From assembly GCA_000827205.1 (NCBI GenBank), contig KN832558.1, positions 1,414,666 to 1,477,367 on the forward strand: 62,702 bases of DNA, read 5' to 3'. Below the pieces are notes generated by a model. The model worked only from the letters and a program-made list of their open reading frames with translations, was not told where the DNA came from and searched no databases. The stretch comes from Plicaturopsis crispa FD-325 SS-3. Its lineage: Eukaryota; Basidiomycota; Agaricomycetes; Amylocorticiales; Amylocorticiaceae. A program made the position numbers and the translations under genes. Of this stretch, positions 1-11,240 are shown piece by piece. Within the stretch, counting starts at the first letter, position 1. Each line of letters starts with the position of its first letter.

Positions 1-930
1 ATTATTGATGGCAGCACCGCTTGAAGCAGAGATGCCGCAAAAGACTGGGTTGGGGATCCCCGTGGGCCTGCACGTCGAGAGTTGAGCGGGACCAGTCTCA
101 TGAATTCTTGAGCATGCGACGCACATTCATTGTGGATTGCAACGCCACAGCTCCCGCATCCTATCGCGCCACTACCAGACGTCCTTGAGCACAACACCAA
201 GGGCAACCGAGGGTGCAGAAAAGACTGGATTTCATATCGACAGCCACACGAGCCTGCACGTAGTGAGTTCAGTAGAATCAATGCGGGCTCAAGCATTTCT
301 GAGCTCTGACGCACATTGCGGAAGCCACGGCGAACGGAGTGCAACGAAAGACCGAATTTAGTGCACACATCCACGTTAGCCTGCGCACAGAGAGTTCAAA
401 TGAGTTAGTGTAACTAGCGGCTAAGACGATGCGACGCACGTTGCAGCGCCACGGCGAGCGGGGGCACACAAAAGACGAGATTCATTGCGGATCCAAAGGA
501 TTGGCCTGCACGTAGAGTTACTGGTGTCAGTGCACCAGCTCAGGAATTCCTGAGCGGTCGACGCACATCGATGGTGGATTTGGGACGCCGCAGCTCTGGC
601 ATTGCGCGCCACTAATTCCTACTGTGTCGCGGACGTGGCTACGGATGGCCTAGAGTGCGTCTGAGAGCGCAGTGCCGTTAGCTAGCATGGTTTGGTAGTA
701 GACAATAGCAAGAGTTGTCGTTTGGAGGGGCCGCTTTAACGTTCAGATCAAGATTTTACGGCGGTTGGTACTTAGTATGATGATCAGTAGCGGATTATCG
801 CTCAAGACCGGCCCTTGAGTGCAGCTGCTCGCAGCTTCATTTTCCGCTCGCAGCTTCATTTTCCGCTCGCAGCTTCATTTTCCGCGCGCAGCTTCATTTT
901 TCCGCTCCCAGCTTCATCTCATTATTAATA
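1..930 (+). repeat. Dispersed composite repeat LR1 (tandem units plus 19-bp array)
   Basis: The left part (1 to about 620) holds several imperfect tandem units of roughly 110-150 bp. Each carries a run like AAAAGACTGG, a 'GCCTGCACGTAG' segment and 'GACGCACAT'. A linker follows, then 'GGCCCTTGAGTGCAGCTGC' and a short array (about 828-918) of five 19-bp units containing AGCTTCATTTTCC. About 213-915 is matched nearly base for base by the inverted copy at 53500-54190, so the two are recent copies. No coding potential was recognised. The architecture suggests a non-autonomous mobile element, but no terminal inverted repeat or target duplication could be fixed because the left side runs off the window. 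Confidence 0.75.
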
Positions 931-2462
931 TTATAATCTGGCCGAGAAATACGATCGTGCGAGGTCGTCACTCGCGTCTGATCAGTGATATCATTATCCA
1001 GTTCAGTGATAATATTCACTGCGACCACCGTTTTCCCTTGTGCGTCTTTGCGGAGGTACTAGCGTCCATCTCTTCGAGCTTGTTGTCATATTTATTCTAT
1101 CTTACCCTTTAGGTGGATTATGATCAGCGACTAGCAACATCGCACCACAACGGGCCCAACCACGTCCGTCAGCGTTGTGCAGCCCCACCTCGTGCTATAT
1201 CCCAGGACACACACTATACCCAGCAACGCCCATTCTATGCAATTCGGCATCAAGAAATGCTGACCTTAGCTCGCGTGCCCCAGCTGGAAGGAGCAGGGGT
1301 TGGGCACGAGAACGAGAACGAGTATCTGGCGGTTTACGCGAGGTGCCTGCCGTCCATGCAAAGCTACGGTACGTCCCCAGAACGACCAGCGCTAGCTGCA
1401 GTGCTGAATCCCCAAAGCGTGAGCAGCATCAAGACTTCACTCGTCGACAAGACCGCGCGAGCGTTGACTCACAAAACGCTATAAATGGCCTTCGTGGGTG
1501 CGTATAGTAGACTTCTTTTCCTATGAGGTCCTCGGCTTATTTAGGCTGTCTTAGACGAGCGCATTGCGGGATTGGCGCCCGCGACAACGAGATGCGAGCG
1601 CGCGGAGCCCAAGCCGGGGCTTTGCCTTAGTCCTTCTGGTCCGTGGGATTCTCTTCGCGTTCTACGGATTGGAAGCGACCATCGTTGCGTCAGGATCTCG
1701 GAGCGTCGACGCTGTGGTTCGGCGCGGATCACCAGGTGTCCTCAGGTCTCCAGTAAGTCGATTGCCCTGCGTTATTTTGATGACGCTTGACTCAACAAGC
1801 CGCACAGGGCTTTCAGGCCCGATCCACTCGTACGGAACGCAGCGACATCCGCGAACTCCCCCGCCTTCACCCAGCACTATTCACTTCATGTTGTCGCACA
1901 CGCATCGTGCGCGCTAGGGTTTCGGTTCACGGAGACCAGGGCGCAGTGCACCGCTCGCGTCCTTGCGTCATCGACTCCTCGACGCGGCGGATGCTTCGGC
2001 AATTGCACCTGTCTTTGTCGAGCTTACTGTGTACCGTTCCACTGTGTACCATTTGGGTCGGCGCTTGCGATAATAAAATGTGAATTGCATGTGCACTGCC
2101 GGCCTACTTAAAGTCGTCAGAAAAAACGGTGCATCCATCTAGATCATAAGTACGCTCTCTGTGAAACGAACAGAAACGTCATGAATAACCAAGCCTACTA
2201 GTACAAGCTATAGATAATGAGTAAGTCGAAGCGCACCGCTCAAATGTTGCCCCAAGAATAGATGCCCGTTATTTGTTCAAGAAAGATTGCTCAGCCTCCC
2301 AAGCTATCACAACAACCTATGCGTCATGCCTATAGATATGGCAGGCCGGCTCCAACTTGCCCTCCGACGCAGAGAAAAAGTCCACCGTGAGGTGGTCGCC
2401 TTTTCCCGAGTTTTCTGATTCGTTCCTGCTGAAGTGAAAGCCCCCGCTAGAAACGCGGGCAG
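931..2462. other. No recognisable gene (about 1.5 kb)
   Basis: This stretch follows repeat LR1. It has open frames of 100-120 codons on both strands, but none shows a domain, a convincing splice pattern or a homologue elsewhere in the window. AT-rich sequence occurs around 920-1010. I see nothing to annotate. Confidence 0.5.
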
Positions 2463-2678
2463 TCAGCTCCACCGCGCAAAAGAAAGACACTGGACCTCTT
2501 GCCGAACTTCTGCCCTCACGATGTCTCCCGGCCATGCGAGGTACTTGTCCCGGAAGACCTCCTCCTCCAACCAACCCTGCCGACCGAAATACGCCCTGAC
2601 GACAGTAGCCGCCGACTTTCGTTTGTCGGATCGATTCTTGTATGTGCGGCCCCAGAACGTGACGGGAAACTGGGACAT
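2463..2678 (-). CDS. Small uncharacterised open frame, possible exon
   Basis: A 71-codon frame, beginning MSQFPVTFWGRTYKNR, is rich in basic residues and reads like a real protein segment. It may be the last exon of, or a small gene beside, the gene at 2842-3253 on the same strand. A plausible link between the two could not be fixed. The family is not recognised. Confidence 0.25.
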   Translation of the reverse strand: MSQFPVTFWGRTYKNRSDKRKSAATVVRAYFGRQGWLEEEVFRDKYLAWPGDIVRAEVRQEVQCLSFARWS

Positions 2679-2841
2679 TTTGGCTCTAAGCGATATCCTT
2701 AAGATCGACGTCGAACAATCAGGTCAGAAGATTGAACGTACCTGGTGAGAGTTTCTCTGGTTGGGATTGAGAGGGTTGCAAGAGACGGCGCCGGAACCAA
2801 AGGATGTGAGGGCGCGGAAGAAAGTAGGAGGTTGAAGAGCG

Positions 2842-3253
2842 TCACGCAAAGGACGGATGCCGCAATCGATTTGTGCGCGAGTTAGTCGTTTGGCGTCCGC
2901 TCAGCTTCTGGATGGGAAGGGAAAAGCGACAGTTACGAGCACCAGAGGTATATCCGCGGTCAATCCCTCCACTGGACAGAAGAGCGGACAGATCCAAGAG
3001 GAACGACGCGCGCGCGATGGCGTTTTGACGCCCAACGTCCGAGTCAAGCCACACAATCTCGATATGGAGTCGGACAACGCGTCGCTGTCCTTGCTCAACC
3101 AGATTCTGCCTATGCCTCTCAAAAGCACGGCTTCCGCTGTCCATTGACGGTTCAAAGCCAGCGCTATCCCAGAACAACAATGTCGTTATCTATTTCAGTA
3201 CTTGGTAGTATACGAGGATGCCAAGTAGTCACTCACCGCGTTCTGTCGGCCAT
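2842..3253 (-). CDS. Small hypothetical protein, two exons
   Basis: The reading starts with ATG at 3253 (MADRTR). A GT-AG intron of about 73 nt follows and then a long exon ending at 2842, giving about 113 residues. The join keeps frame, and the donor GTGAGT is strong. The product is basic with no membrane segment or known motif. The gene could continue into the open frame at 2463-2678. I do not recognise the family. Confidence 0.4.
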
Positions 3254-3524
3254 GGCGCGGTTCAAAATATTTTCCGATGAAAAAAAAATATTAGCAAAAC
3301 AAAAATCACAATAGGCGCGCGCAACCCAGCGCTTAGAACAATTGCTCCGCGGAGAAGATTAACTGTTGAGCTTGCAAATCAAATATGTGCAAATAAACCT
3401 TTGTGGAAAGATAGAGAAAGAATACAAATGACACGGCATAAATCTTGAAACGCCGTTAAACAATGCCTGCAGAGGATTACCAGTATTTGGGAGCGCACCT
3501 TGACCCTCGGTTTCCTGCTTACTT

Positions 3525-5328
3525 TCAGCACGTGCTCCGTTCTCTCTGGGCCTCCTTAGCCATCATATCCGTGAGCAGCCTCGCAACGATACCCGCCGCC
3601 TCCCTTGCGCGTTCGCGCTGCGCCTCCTCCAACTTCGGCAATACGATGGAATTGAATTTATCAGGGTGCCACCTGAGAATCTCTGCACGGATGCGTTCGC
3701 GGCGCGTCTTCCCAGCAAAGGCGTGTCTGTCCGCATGAAAAACAAAATCTTCGACGCGGGCACGAGTTATCTCCTCCACATGGGCGACACCGTCCTGTAT
3801 CACTGGCCACGGGAGCTGGAAGAAATAAAGGCCTATCAGATTTTGGGATGACTTGAGCTCGGCCCATTTCCTGTCATATAGCTCGAGGATACGTAGGGTT
3901 TCTTGAGCATTCTGCAGCTCTGAGCGTCGAGCCGCGTCTTCGGCTTCAGCACGCCGTACAGACTCAGCATGTCGTACAGCCTCGGCCCAACGCCGCTGCT
4001 CTTCTGCGCGCATACGAGCCCGAGCCTCCTCCTCGCGTTTCCGGTGCTCGTGGGCCATTTCATCTTGCAGCCGTTGCTGTTCGGCAAGGCGATGCTGCTC
4101 GGCGAGGACGCGTTCTTCGGCGAGGCGGCGCAATTCGGCGAGGCGGCGCTGCTCGGCGAGGCGGCGCTGCTCCATCTGTGCATGTAGTCGTCGGCTTTCC
4201 GCGAGGCGGCGATGCTCCAGCATCTCCTGTCGCCGGCGCTGTTCGGCGAGACGGCGTAGCTCCATCGCTTTCTCGTGTGACCGTTGCTGTTCCGCTAGGC
4301 GGCGCTGCTCCAGTTCCTCCAGTCGCCGGCGCTGTTCAGCGAAGCGACGCTGCTCCTTCATTTTATCCTGCAGCCGCCGCCGCTCCGCTAGGCGGTGCTG
4401 CTCCATTTTCTCGTTTCGCCGTTGTTGCTCAGCAGCAACGCGCTGTTCCGCGAGGCGCCGTCGTTCATCGAGGCGATGCTGCTCTGCCTCCAGCTGCTCT
4501 TGCCGTTCGCGCTGAAATTGTGCCTCTAAGCGGATCCTGTCAGCGTCCCTTCGTTCATTCTCTTGTCGCTTTCGTTTTTCAGCTGCTATTTCCGAAAGGA
4601 TGTTGTTCCAGTTCTGCTCTCTCTCCTCCGGGGAGAGGTCAAAGACGGCCTGAACGCGGTCCCTCTCGTCCTGGAAAGCCTTCCTTGCAGAACGGTGGCG
4701 GCGGAGGGACTCCATCTCTCTCAAGAAGATTTGCTGAGATTTGCTGAGCCTCGTCATACGTGGCAGCGTGTACGCCTCCCTGTACAGCTCCGAGAAAGAC
4801 AGGGTCCTCCCTTCGAGCGGGCGCGGGCGCTGACAGTCTTGGTTGGCCTTGGGGCGCTTGTGCGTAGTACTGTGACGAGCTCGGAGAGATCCACGCTCGG
4901 CGAGGTTCAAGAGCTGAGTTCCCATAGGGTCCAGGAGTTGTCGCTTGGCACGGCCTGGATGCTGGGTGGCGCGGACTGCGCGGGAGAGATGTTGCGCAGC
5001 TCTGGCGAGGTATACCCGCTTCTTGCCGGTCACGCAACGTCGTAAAAAGCGAAGCATGCCCAAGATATCAGTGAGGTAGTGGACTATGATTTGCAGCCTG
5101 GGGACTTTGGGTCTTGTAGATCGATGGGAACGCGAGGGAGGCCGCACTGGTGGCTTTATAGCCTGTCAAAGGGGGGCCGCAGGTGGCCCGCATCATTCGT
5201 CGAAAGGATTTGGTGTTTTCTTTGTTCTTTCCACGAGTGCTACCAGTTGAATTTTGGAAACGAGAAGAGTTATCCAAACGGTGTATCAGAACAATAGCCG
5301 CGACGTACAGTAGAACCCAACGACCCAT
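3525..5328 (-). CDS. Coiled-coil protein with C-terminal J-like WHPDKF motif
   Basis: The main exon (from the in-frame ATG at 5057 to the stop at 3525) codes 510 residues. The middle, from about residue 130 to 370, is a very regular charged coiled coil built from RRLAEQ-type repeats. The C-terminal 130 residues are globular and hold RWHPDKF, which resembles the J-like motif of the IkB-like NFKBIL1 family and of a common Agaricomycete protein type. A further upstream ATG at 5328 starts MGRWVLLYVAAIVLI, a signal anchor, and could be a first exon joined by introns near 5160-5250. I could not settle that join. The same start is repeated at 62658 at the right window edge, next to a CACTA element, so this gene or its 5' end travels with transposon sequence. 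Confidence 0.65.
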
Positions 5329-6131
5329 ACGCTTACTCCTCCCGCGATGTGGCCCGAGATTGCAGGCGTCAGAAATGTGTGGGTGCCGCCCGGTGTTTGC
5401 CTGACGCTCGCATCATCTGGATAGCGAATGCAAGTTGGAATGTTTGAGGATAAGACGTTATAGCCATAGATCACTCACCACAAGATGCCTATAGCCCAGG
5501 TAGTGTTCAGGCCTGCAGTCGCACACGCCTCGCTTTGGCCGAACTGGTAAGATTCGCGCTATGGGTGCACCGCAAGGGACCGAAACTCGACGCTACTGGA
5601 AGCGCACGAAGGCGGTAGTAATTTCTTTGCGGAGGGCGAAAATATCTATGTAGACTGTAGACCGTGCCGCTTTGGGGAACAGATAGCCGGGACCCCAGGA
5701 CCAAGTTGGGACTGGAATCAATTGGCATAGGTAACAGCAGAGAGGCAGAGATACAACATGCATACATGATATGAGCTAGCCAGCAACCACAGGACGGGGA
5801 GGATGTGGTCTAATCCTGATCAAGAGACATTTGTTAGCCTGAAAAATTCCGGAATGAAGAATGATTATCTTACCTTGTCTAGAGGCAAAGCAGGTATACA
5901 CGGACCATCGATGTTGGGCGAGGTGTAAGGGGTACTGACGAACTGGCAGACGACATCTTCAATGGGGACGATGGTGGGCTGTGGGAAAGCACCATAGAAT
6001 AGCTGGCCGCCAACAAGAGCAAATTGCCGATAATAGTCGAACTGGGCATGCATGCTTTGTGGAAAGAGGCTGGTATTGGTCGACAATTAAGAATTGACGA
6101 GTGGCAGAGGAAAGTGCTTTGCTTGCGGGTA
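5284..6131 (-). mobile_element. 3' fragment of a CACTA (Tnp2) transposon, inverted copy of 61653-62702
   Basis: This segment matches the end of the Tnp2 gene and its downstream flank at the right window edge. The match includes the final coding stretch (5865-6086) and reaches the start of the coiled-coil gene. It lacks about 200 bp present in the right copy (roughly between 62040 and 62275). The terminal 200 bp next to 5284 look identical in both copies. The upstream transposase sequence is absent. The homology stops at 6131, where repeat LR2 begins, so LR2 or a linked event truncated it. The strand given is the transposase direction. This copy keeps a standard GTAAGA donor after the PLDK codons, whereas the right copy has GCAAGA. 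Confidence 0.85.
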
Positions 6132-6500
6132 GGAGCACAACGCTAGGGCAACCGAGGATGCATAAAAGACTGGATTTTATGTCGAGAGCCACACGAGCCT
6201 GCACGTAGTGAGATGAGTGGTAGTGGAACACTGGCGAGGCCAAGGCTGGGTATATCCGAGCCTGTGAGGTCGAAAGACTTCTTTGATCATGAGTCTTTCG
6301 AGGATGCTGGTTAGCGTGCGGTCATCGATTCTCGGTCGATTAATAAGCCCGGCCCTTAAGCTTGAGTGCAGCTGCACACAGCTTCATTATTTCGTTCACA
6401 GCTTCATTATGTCGTTCGCAGCTTCAAGTCGATCTCATTCTTCTTCTGCGGCTCTTTCTTGGCTATATCTCGTCCATATCTACATCACTCACCACAATGT
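6132..6500 (+). repeat. Dispersed repeat LR2, partial copy
   Basis: It begins with a unit like LR1 (ACGAGCCTGCACGTAGTGAG at 6191) and continues through a linker to a shortened version of the GGCCCTTAAG..GTGCAGCTGC junction at about 6352. Three AGCTTCA units follow (6375-6430), and then a conserved tail 'GATCTCATTCTTCTTCTG' that is shared with LR3. The copy is clearly more diverged from LR1 than LR4 is. It abuts the CACTA fragment directly. Confidence 0.7.
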
Positions 6501-6751
6501 ACATACCAGGTGCCCACTTTTTATTCATCGCCGACCACCGCCATTGGCGCCAGGCATTGCAACAGCACTTCTGTGATTCGGGCTGTAATACGATGTCAAA
6601 GAGAAATTGTGACTTGATTTCAAGTTGCACGGCACGATTATCTACAGAATGCAACTGATAGTGAGCGTCTACTGCGTATGCACCTACGCGTCGCAGGGCC
6701 TTTTCCCTGATCGGCACATCTCATGAGTATGCTTGCTGACAGCTCTCATGG

Positions 6752-7171
6752 CTACAGTCCACCTCGTCTCACCGATTGCCGGTGCAATGTTCGAGCCAGA
6801 CGACGATCGAGCACAGCCCGTCGATCCGGCAAGTGTCGTGAGGAAATTGACCAGTCAATAGACTGGGTGATCGCGGATGGTACGAAAGTCCACAGGAGTA
6901 TAGCGAGTAGGACCATCCCCAAAAGAACGCGTGGGTGGGATCGTGACTGCTGCTGAATCAAACGCTTGCAGTCTAAGAAATGTCTATGCCCCGGAAGACG
7001 GGATGCTTGAAGACCTTGTAAATGGATCCACCATGTTGATGGCCTAGGGACATAGTCGGGCGCGCAGAGAGCGAGGGTCGCATATGCACTATCCGCAAAC
7101 CAACTGGTTGAAAAACGGACACCCTGTGGGCATATAGCTGTTGGCCCTATAGAGCAAGCGTCGTCAGTCAA
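6752..7171 (-). CDS. Possible small membrane protein or trailing exon
   Basis: A 139-codon frame contains one hydrophobic stretch (VLLGMVLLAILLWTFV) about 80 residues in. It lies 30 bp downstream of the stop of the coiled-coil gene at 7201 on the same strand, so it could be an alternative last exon of that gene. No family is recognised. It could also be a chance frame. Confidence 0.2.
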   Translation of the reverse strand: MTDDACSIGPTAICPQGVRFSTSWFADSAYATLALCAPDYVPRPSTWWIHLQGLQASRLPGHRHFLDCKRLIQQQSRSHPRVLLGMVLLAILLWTFVPSAITQSIDWSISSRHLPDRRAVLDRRLARTLHRQSVRRGGL

Positions 7172-7200
7172 GTGAGCGACGATATGGAAACGACGTCCTT

Positions 7201-9327
7201 TTACGCACTAAAAATTGAACGGAAGCGTTGGACAAGACCTTTCATGAATTCGAGGACAGCAGACACGTGTGTCTCTGACTGGAGCACATGACGAGTGCCG
7301 TCGCTAGAAACGATCTGCAAATGAGCATCGACGGCGTCCTTGAACAGACTTCCTCGCAGGAAGCTAGCGAAGAATTGACTCTCGTCCGGCCCGGGGTTCG
7401 TAGCGTTCTGTACGACTTTGATGCGCTTCGCCTGGAGTGACATTGTCGAGAACATCCCCCACAGACCATCTAATACGGTCTGAAAGGTGCGCAAGATACC
7501 TGGTTCACTAGCAGGCTTAGACAAAGTAGCATCGTGTTTCTGGAGGTCACCAGAAAGAATGACATCACAAGCAACATCGGTATCATGTCCGTCGCCAACT
7601 GTGCCGATCTCTGCGATAGAATCCACTGGAAGGACTGGAAGTGGTTTATGCTGTCGCGGAAAAGCGTCCTTGGTATGACGAACAGCTGTGCCACGTAACG
7701 AATCAACATCGGTAACCACCAGCATGTTGTTTTGAAGAGTAGAATCGATGTCGCTGGCAATGGCCACGGTCCCGACATGCTTTCCTGCTCCTTCGGGACG
7801 GAGATCGGGCTGGGAGTGACCGTCGCACGGGACGGGTCTACCAGTAAAAGGCATCGATGTTGGCAAGGATGTGCCTTGGTCATATGGAGGGACCGTGCAA
7901 TCCGAGGAATCTTCGTACGGGGGAGCCGTGCTGGCGTGATAATGGTCAATGGGCATCGTGTCGAGGTCGGTCGCTGGGTCGGGATGATAGCCGCCCATGT
8001 GTTCTTTAAGCTCCTGGAGATCCTGCACTGTCACTGAGGACTCTTTGCAATCCTTCACCGCGTCGCTGAGCGCCTGTATCTGCTCATTCATCGCCTTGAT
8101 GTTGGTGTTGGACCTTGTAAGGTCCGAAAGGAGACCAAGCGTCTTCTCCTCAAACTCCACTAAACGCAATTCTATAGAGTTGTTAGAGTCCTCGAGAGCC
8201 TCTATGGAAGATCCGAAAATTAATTTGCCGAGGGACACTGACGGAAAAACTGCTTACTGAGTTTTGCGTCGCTAGCTCTCCGTTGCCGGCTACGGGCAGC
8301 GTTTCCCTCTTCAACCTTTTTCTTCAGCTTCGCTATGGTTTCCTCCAGACGAGCTTCTTGTGCAGCTCGCGCTATCCGTTCTTTCTCCTGATATCGGATG
8401 CATGAGCATTTGCACATGCGCAAGATCAGCAGGACGTACCAGCTCTCTTCTATTGCGCTTCCTTTCCTCCTCGAGAGCCGGCTCAATAACGGATTCCTTG
8501 ACTCCATCTAATCGATCTTCAAGATGATCCAGCGCATTGTTGGTGTCGGTGAGCTTCGTTTCCAAATTGTGGTGTCGTTGGCGATACACTTCCCCTTGCC
8601 TGTCGACAGAGCTTCGAACTTCGTCGGCTAAGGTTTGGAAATGGAGTGCGTCGCTTGAGTTTCCACTCTATATTCCCGCTGTAAGCTCTGATAACGAAGA
8701 TAAGCGTCTAACAGTGATCTACCGTCTCGTAAGGTTTCTCCAATGATTCTGGTTCGACGGGGAAGTTGTCTGCAAGCTGCCTGGCAGTGACGAATGCCTG
8801 CATCGGAAAACGGTCTCTGACAAATTCTTGTGCAGCCTTGAGTTCGTCCGGCCGAGTCTGGGATGCTATTACGTGGGGGAGAACTGCGGTAGGAAGCGAT
8901 ATGTCCCCATTTTCCTGCGACACCTTCTCGGGGTGCTGCTCGAAAGCGAGTTCTAGAGCCGGCAGAACGACCGTCTCCTATATGCATAAGGGTTAGTGTA
9001 AACATAATAAATCATCGAGTAGGGCGTACTCTGTAAATCTTGGGCTGCATGCCAGCAGTGGCCATGGTGGAAGTGAAGTTGTAGGAATCGGCAGGAGAAC
9101 CCACCTATTTGACTGCCACCCATTGACCTGTACTTGAAGTACAAAGAGCCATGAAAGAAAGAAAAATGCTGGAAGAAACCCGTTGGAACTTGCAAGGAGC
9201 TTGCAAGACCCCTTTCCAGCATGATCACCGTCGAATGTATGCAACGAGGTTGAAAATAGCAGCTGCGGTCCGCGGGTAGTTCGAGTGCAGGAGGAACGTC
9301 CGTGCTCAATGTTTTGAACGATGCCAT
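7201..9327 (-). CDS. Coiled-coil hypothetical protein, multi-exon
   Basis: The last exon (about 8206-7201) joins in frame to an upstream coiled-coil exon through an intron with donor GTAAGC near 8260. The combined helical part has the character of ETKLTDTNNALDHLEDRL, KLKKKVEEGN and EQIQALSDAVKD. Upstream exons hold ELAFEQHPEKV and a leading segment from an ATG at 9327. The tail (about residues 130-345 of the last exon) is acidic and serine/proline rich and then helical up to the stop. One junction, near 8640-8720, could not be resolved. The total is probably 600-700 residues. The family is not recognised. Confidence 0.5.
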
Positions 9328-9470
9328 TGCGGGGGCGCCCGCTATGCTGTCCGCAGCAAGCCCCGAAACGATCGACAATTTCAAACTAAGCAATTTGACT
9401 CTGCACTACAAATGATAACAAGATATAAGAGAGCTGTGCGAATGTCTGCCTTCCGCAACTACTGATCTAA

Positions 9471-10317
9471 CTATGCATGCTTCGTCTTTATCTTTCTCCA
9501 AGCTGGACGACCCTTGTCGGAGAAAAAAAGCGTGCGGACAGGATCCGAACCTGGAAGCCTGTCTCCCCGGAAGATGGGAACCCACACGTCTCTCCCGTCC
9601 CGACGCTCCCTATACCAAGTCTGAGGGTCTCCGATGACCGTGGGGCTGAAGTGTGTGTACAGCTGACCCAGTTTGAATTCACCTGGGAGACCTTCGGGGG
9701 GAATTGTCAGGATGGCATCCCCCGAGGACGTATAGTATTCGACGACAACTTCCGATTGCCGGATTTGGTGGGACTTGCGCTCATAGCGTACTTTCTGAGC
9801 ATAGGAATGTTACAGATCAGTCATGACTCATGCAGCTTCAATGTACACGAACCTTGCTAGATCCTGTCGGTCCCCTGCACAATCTGGATCAGAAACGGTC
9901 CTGAGTTACAAGGTGTAGACATACTCGCTGATGAGTTCATCATGGCCACCGTCATGCCGGCGTGACCCCGCAGCCTCCTGGGTGCCATCGTGCTGTGCTC
10001 CCCTTCTCGCGTCGACATAGATATCGTCCTCATAACTCAACTCGGAACGTTCGTCACCACTATCTGCGGCACCGATCTCGGTGCCTTCACCTGCGATATG
10101 AGCATGTGCGTCGTCGATAAGAAACCCCTGCGATCCACCCTATAGATTCAAGGAGAATAAATCCCAAAGGAACCAGCGTTCGTGCCATGCGCCTACCATG
10201 CTATGGGTCCGTATTGAATTAGATAGAGATCTCGGTTATTGGCGAATCATAGCGTACCTTGCAACAGATTGGAGGGGATGTAACGGCTCCTCCAAACCCG
10301 CGCTCTAGATATTGCAT
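9471..10317 (-). CDS. Hypothetical protein, four exons
   Basis: I read ATG at 10317 (MQYLERGFGG), an intron with donor GTACGC, a second acidic exon (GGSQGFLIDD...), a ten-codon exon, and a long last exon ending at 9471. The last exon includes ILTIPPEGLPGEFKLGQL and ends RKIKTKHA. All joins keep frame with GT-AG ends, giving about 235 residues. The last exon is well supported because it is open for more than 100 codons with protein-like composition. The start is less sure and more exons may lie upstream. I do not know the family. This reading also explains a tRNA-like fold seen within it. Confidence 0.5.
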
Positions 10318-11240
10318 CATTCAAACGAGCCTTCAAGCGAGCCACTGGTACTCACCCAAGAGCCAGCAGGGTCCTCGGCTGCGTTCGGTAACCTCGCTGA
10401 AGAGCTAGTGGGTGTCACTCTTTTATAGGAGGAAGGAGCGTATTAATGACGGACAAACCTGGACCTCGCTACTGTAGTGGCCCTGCTTTCCCGTACAGGG
10501 AAGCATCGCCGGGAAGAGGGTAGCACCCCGTCTTGGCCAAAAGCTTGTGCGTCGGCGGTTTCTCCGAGCTCCAGATAGGTCGGGTGACCTTCTCTCGTCG
10601 ACCGGGTTGTCGAGTTTGTATAGCGCGCGAACTGTTTTTGTAAAATGGTCGGCATTTTGTCAGTGGCACTAGTGGTCTGGAGATGTCAAGTAGGGAACTT
10701 CGACAAAGGCATGCATACTGCCGGGCCGTCTGGGAAACCTGTCGGCCTTTGAATTTGCGTCGACCTGTCCCAACCCTCGACTAGTTTTCACCAAGATCTT
10801 GGTGGCGCGGTGGGGGGTCCGTTCGCGTGTTGGGGCACTTCCCCGGGCACTAAAAAATCCCAAATTTTGGCAGGGGCTAGGGCGTGCTGTTCGTAACGCC
10901 TCTGCAAAAAACTAGACTGAAAGGTGTACAGCTGAAGTGTAGCTAAAAGCTCGAAAAGTAGAGGGAAAGGCTTTCCAGGTCGGATAAAGTTCCGAATACC
11001 GAATGGAGCGCCACTGGGGTCAGCCGGATACCCGGGTTTGCTGCCGATGCCGTCGCCGGTCCCTACACTTTTACCAGATGTAATACTAATATTAATACGC
11101 CATGTTGTGTATGTCTACCGGTACCCGTGCTATCTTAGCTCATACAAGGAAAGTGCAAAGGATAGCATATTCGAGACGGCAGAAACTGTTAGGCTCTAAA
11201 GTTTATGATCACAGATATATCTACAGTTGTTCTCGCCAAG
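10318..11240. other. No recognisable gene (about 0.9 kb)
   Basis: This lies between the unknown gene ending at 9471 and the 3' end of the SNF2 gene. Short open frames occur, but none shows motifs or a splice pattern. A pyrimidine/purine-imbalanced patch lies at 10790-10880. Confidence 0.4.

Noticed and set aside
1113-1507. Two overlapping plus-strand open frames of 110-123 codons right of LR1
   Set aside because: They overlap in different frames, lack motifs and have no homologue in the window.
9531-9588. tRNA-like fold on the minus strand (7-bp stem CGTGTGG/CCGCACG with a TTCGGAT loop and following T run)
   Set aside because: Only 58 nt long with no anticodon arm, and it lies inside the open last exon of the gene at 9471-10317.
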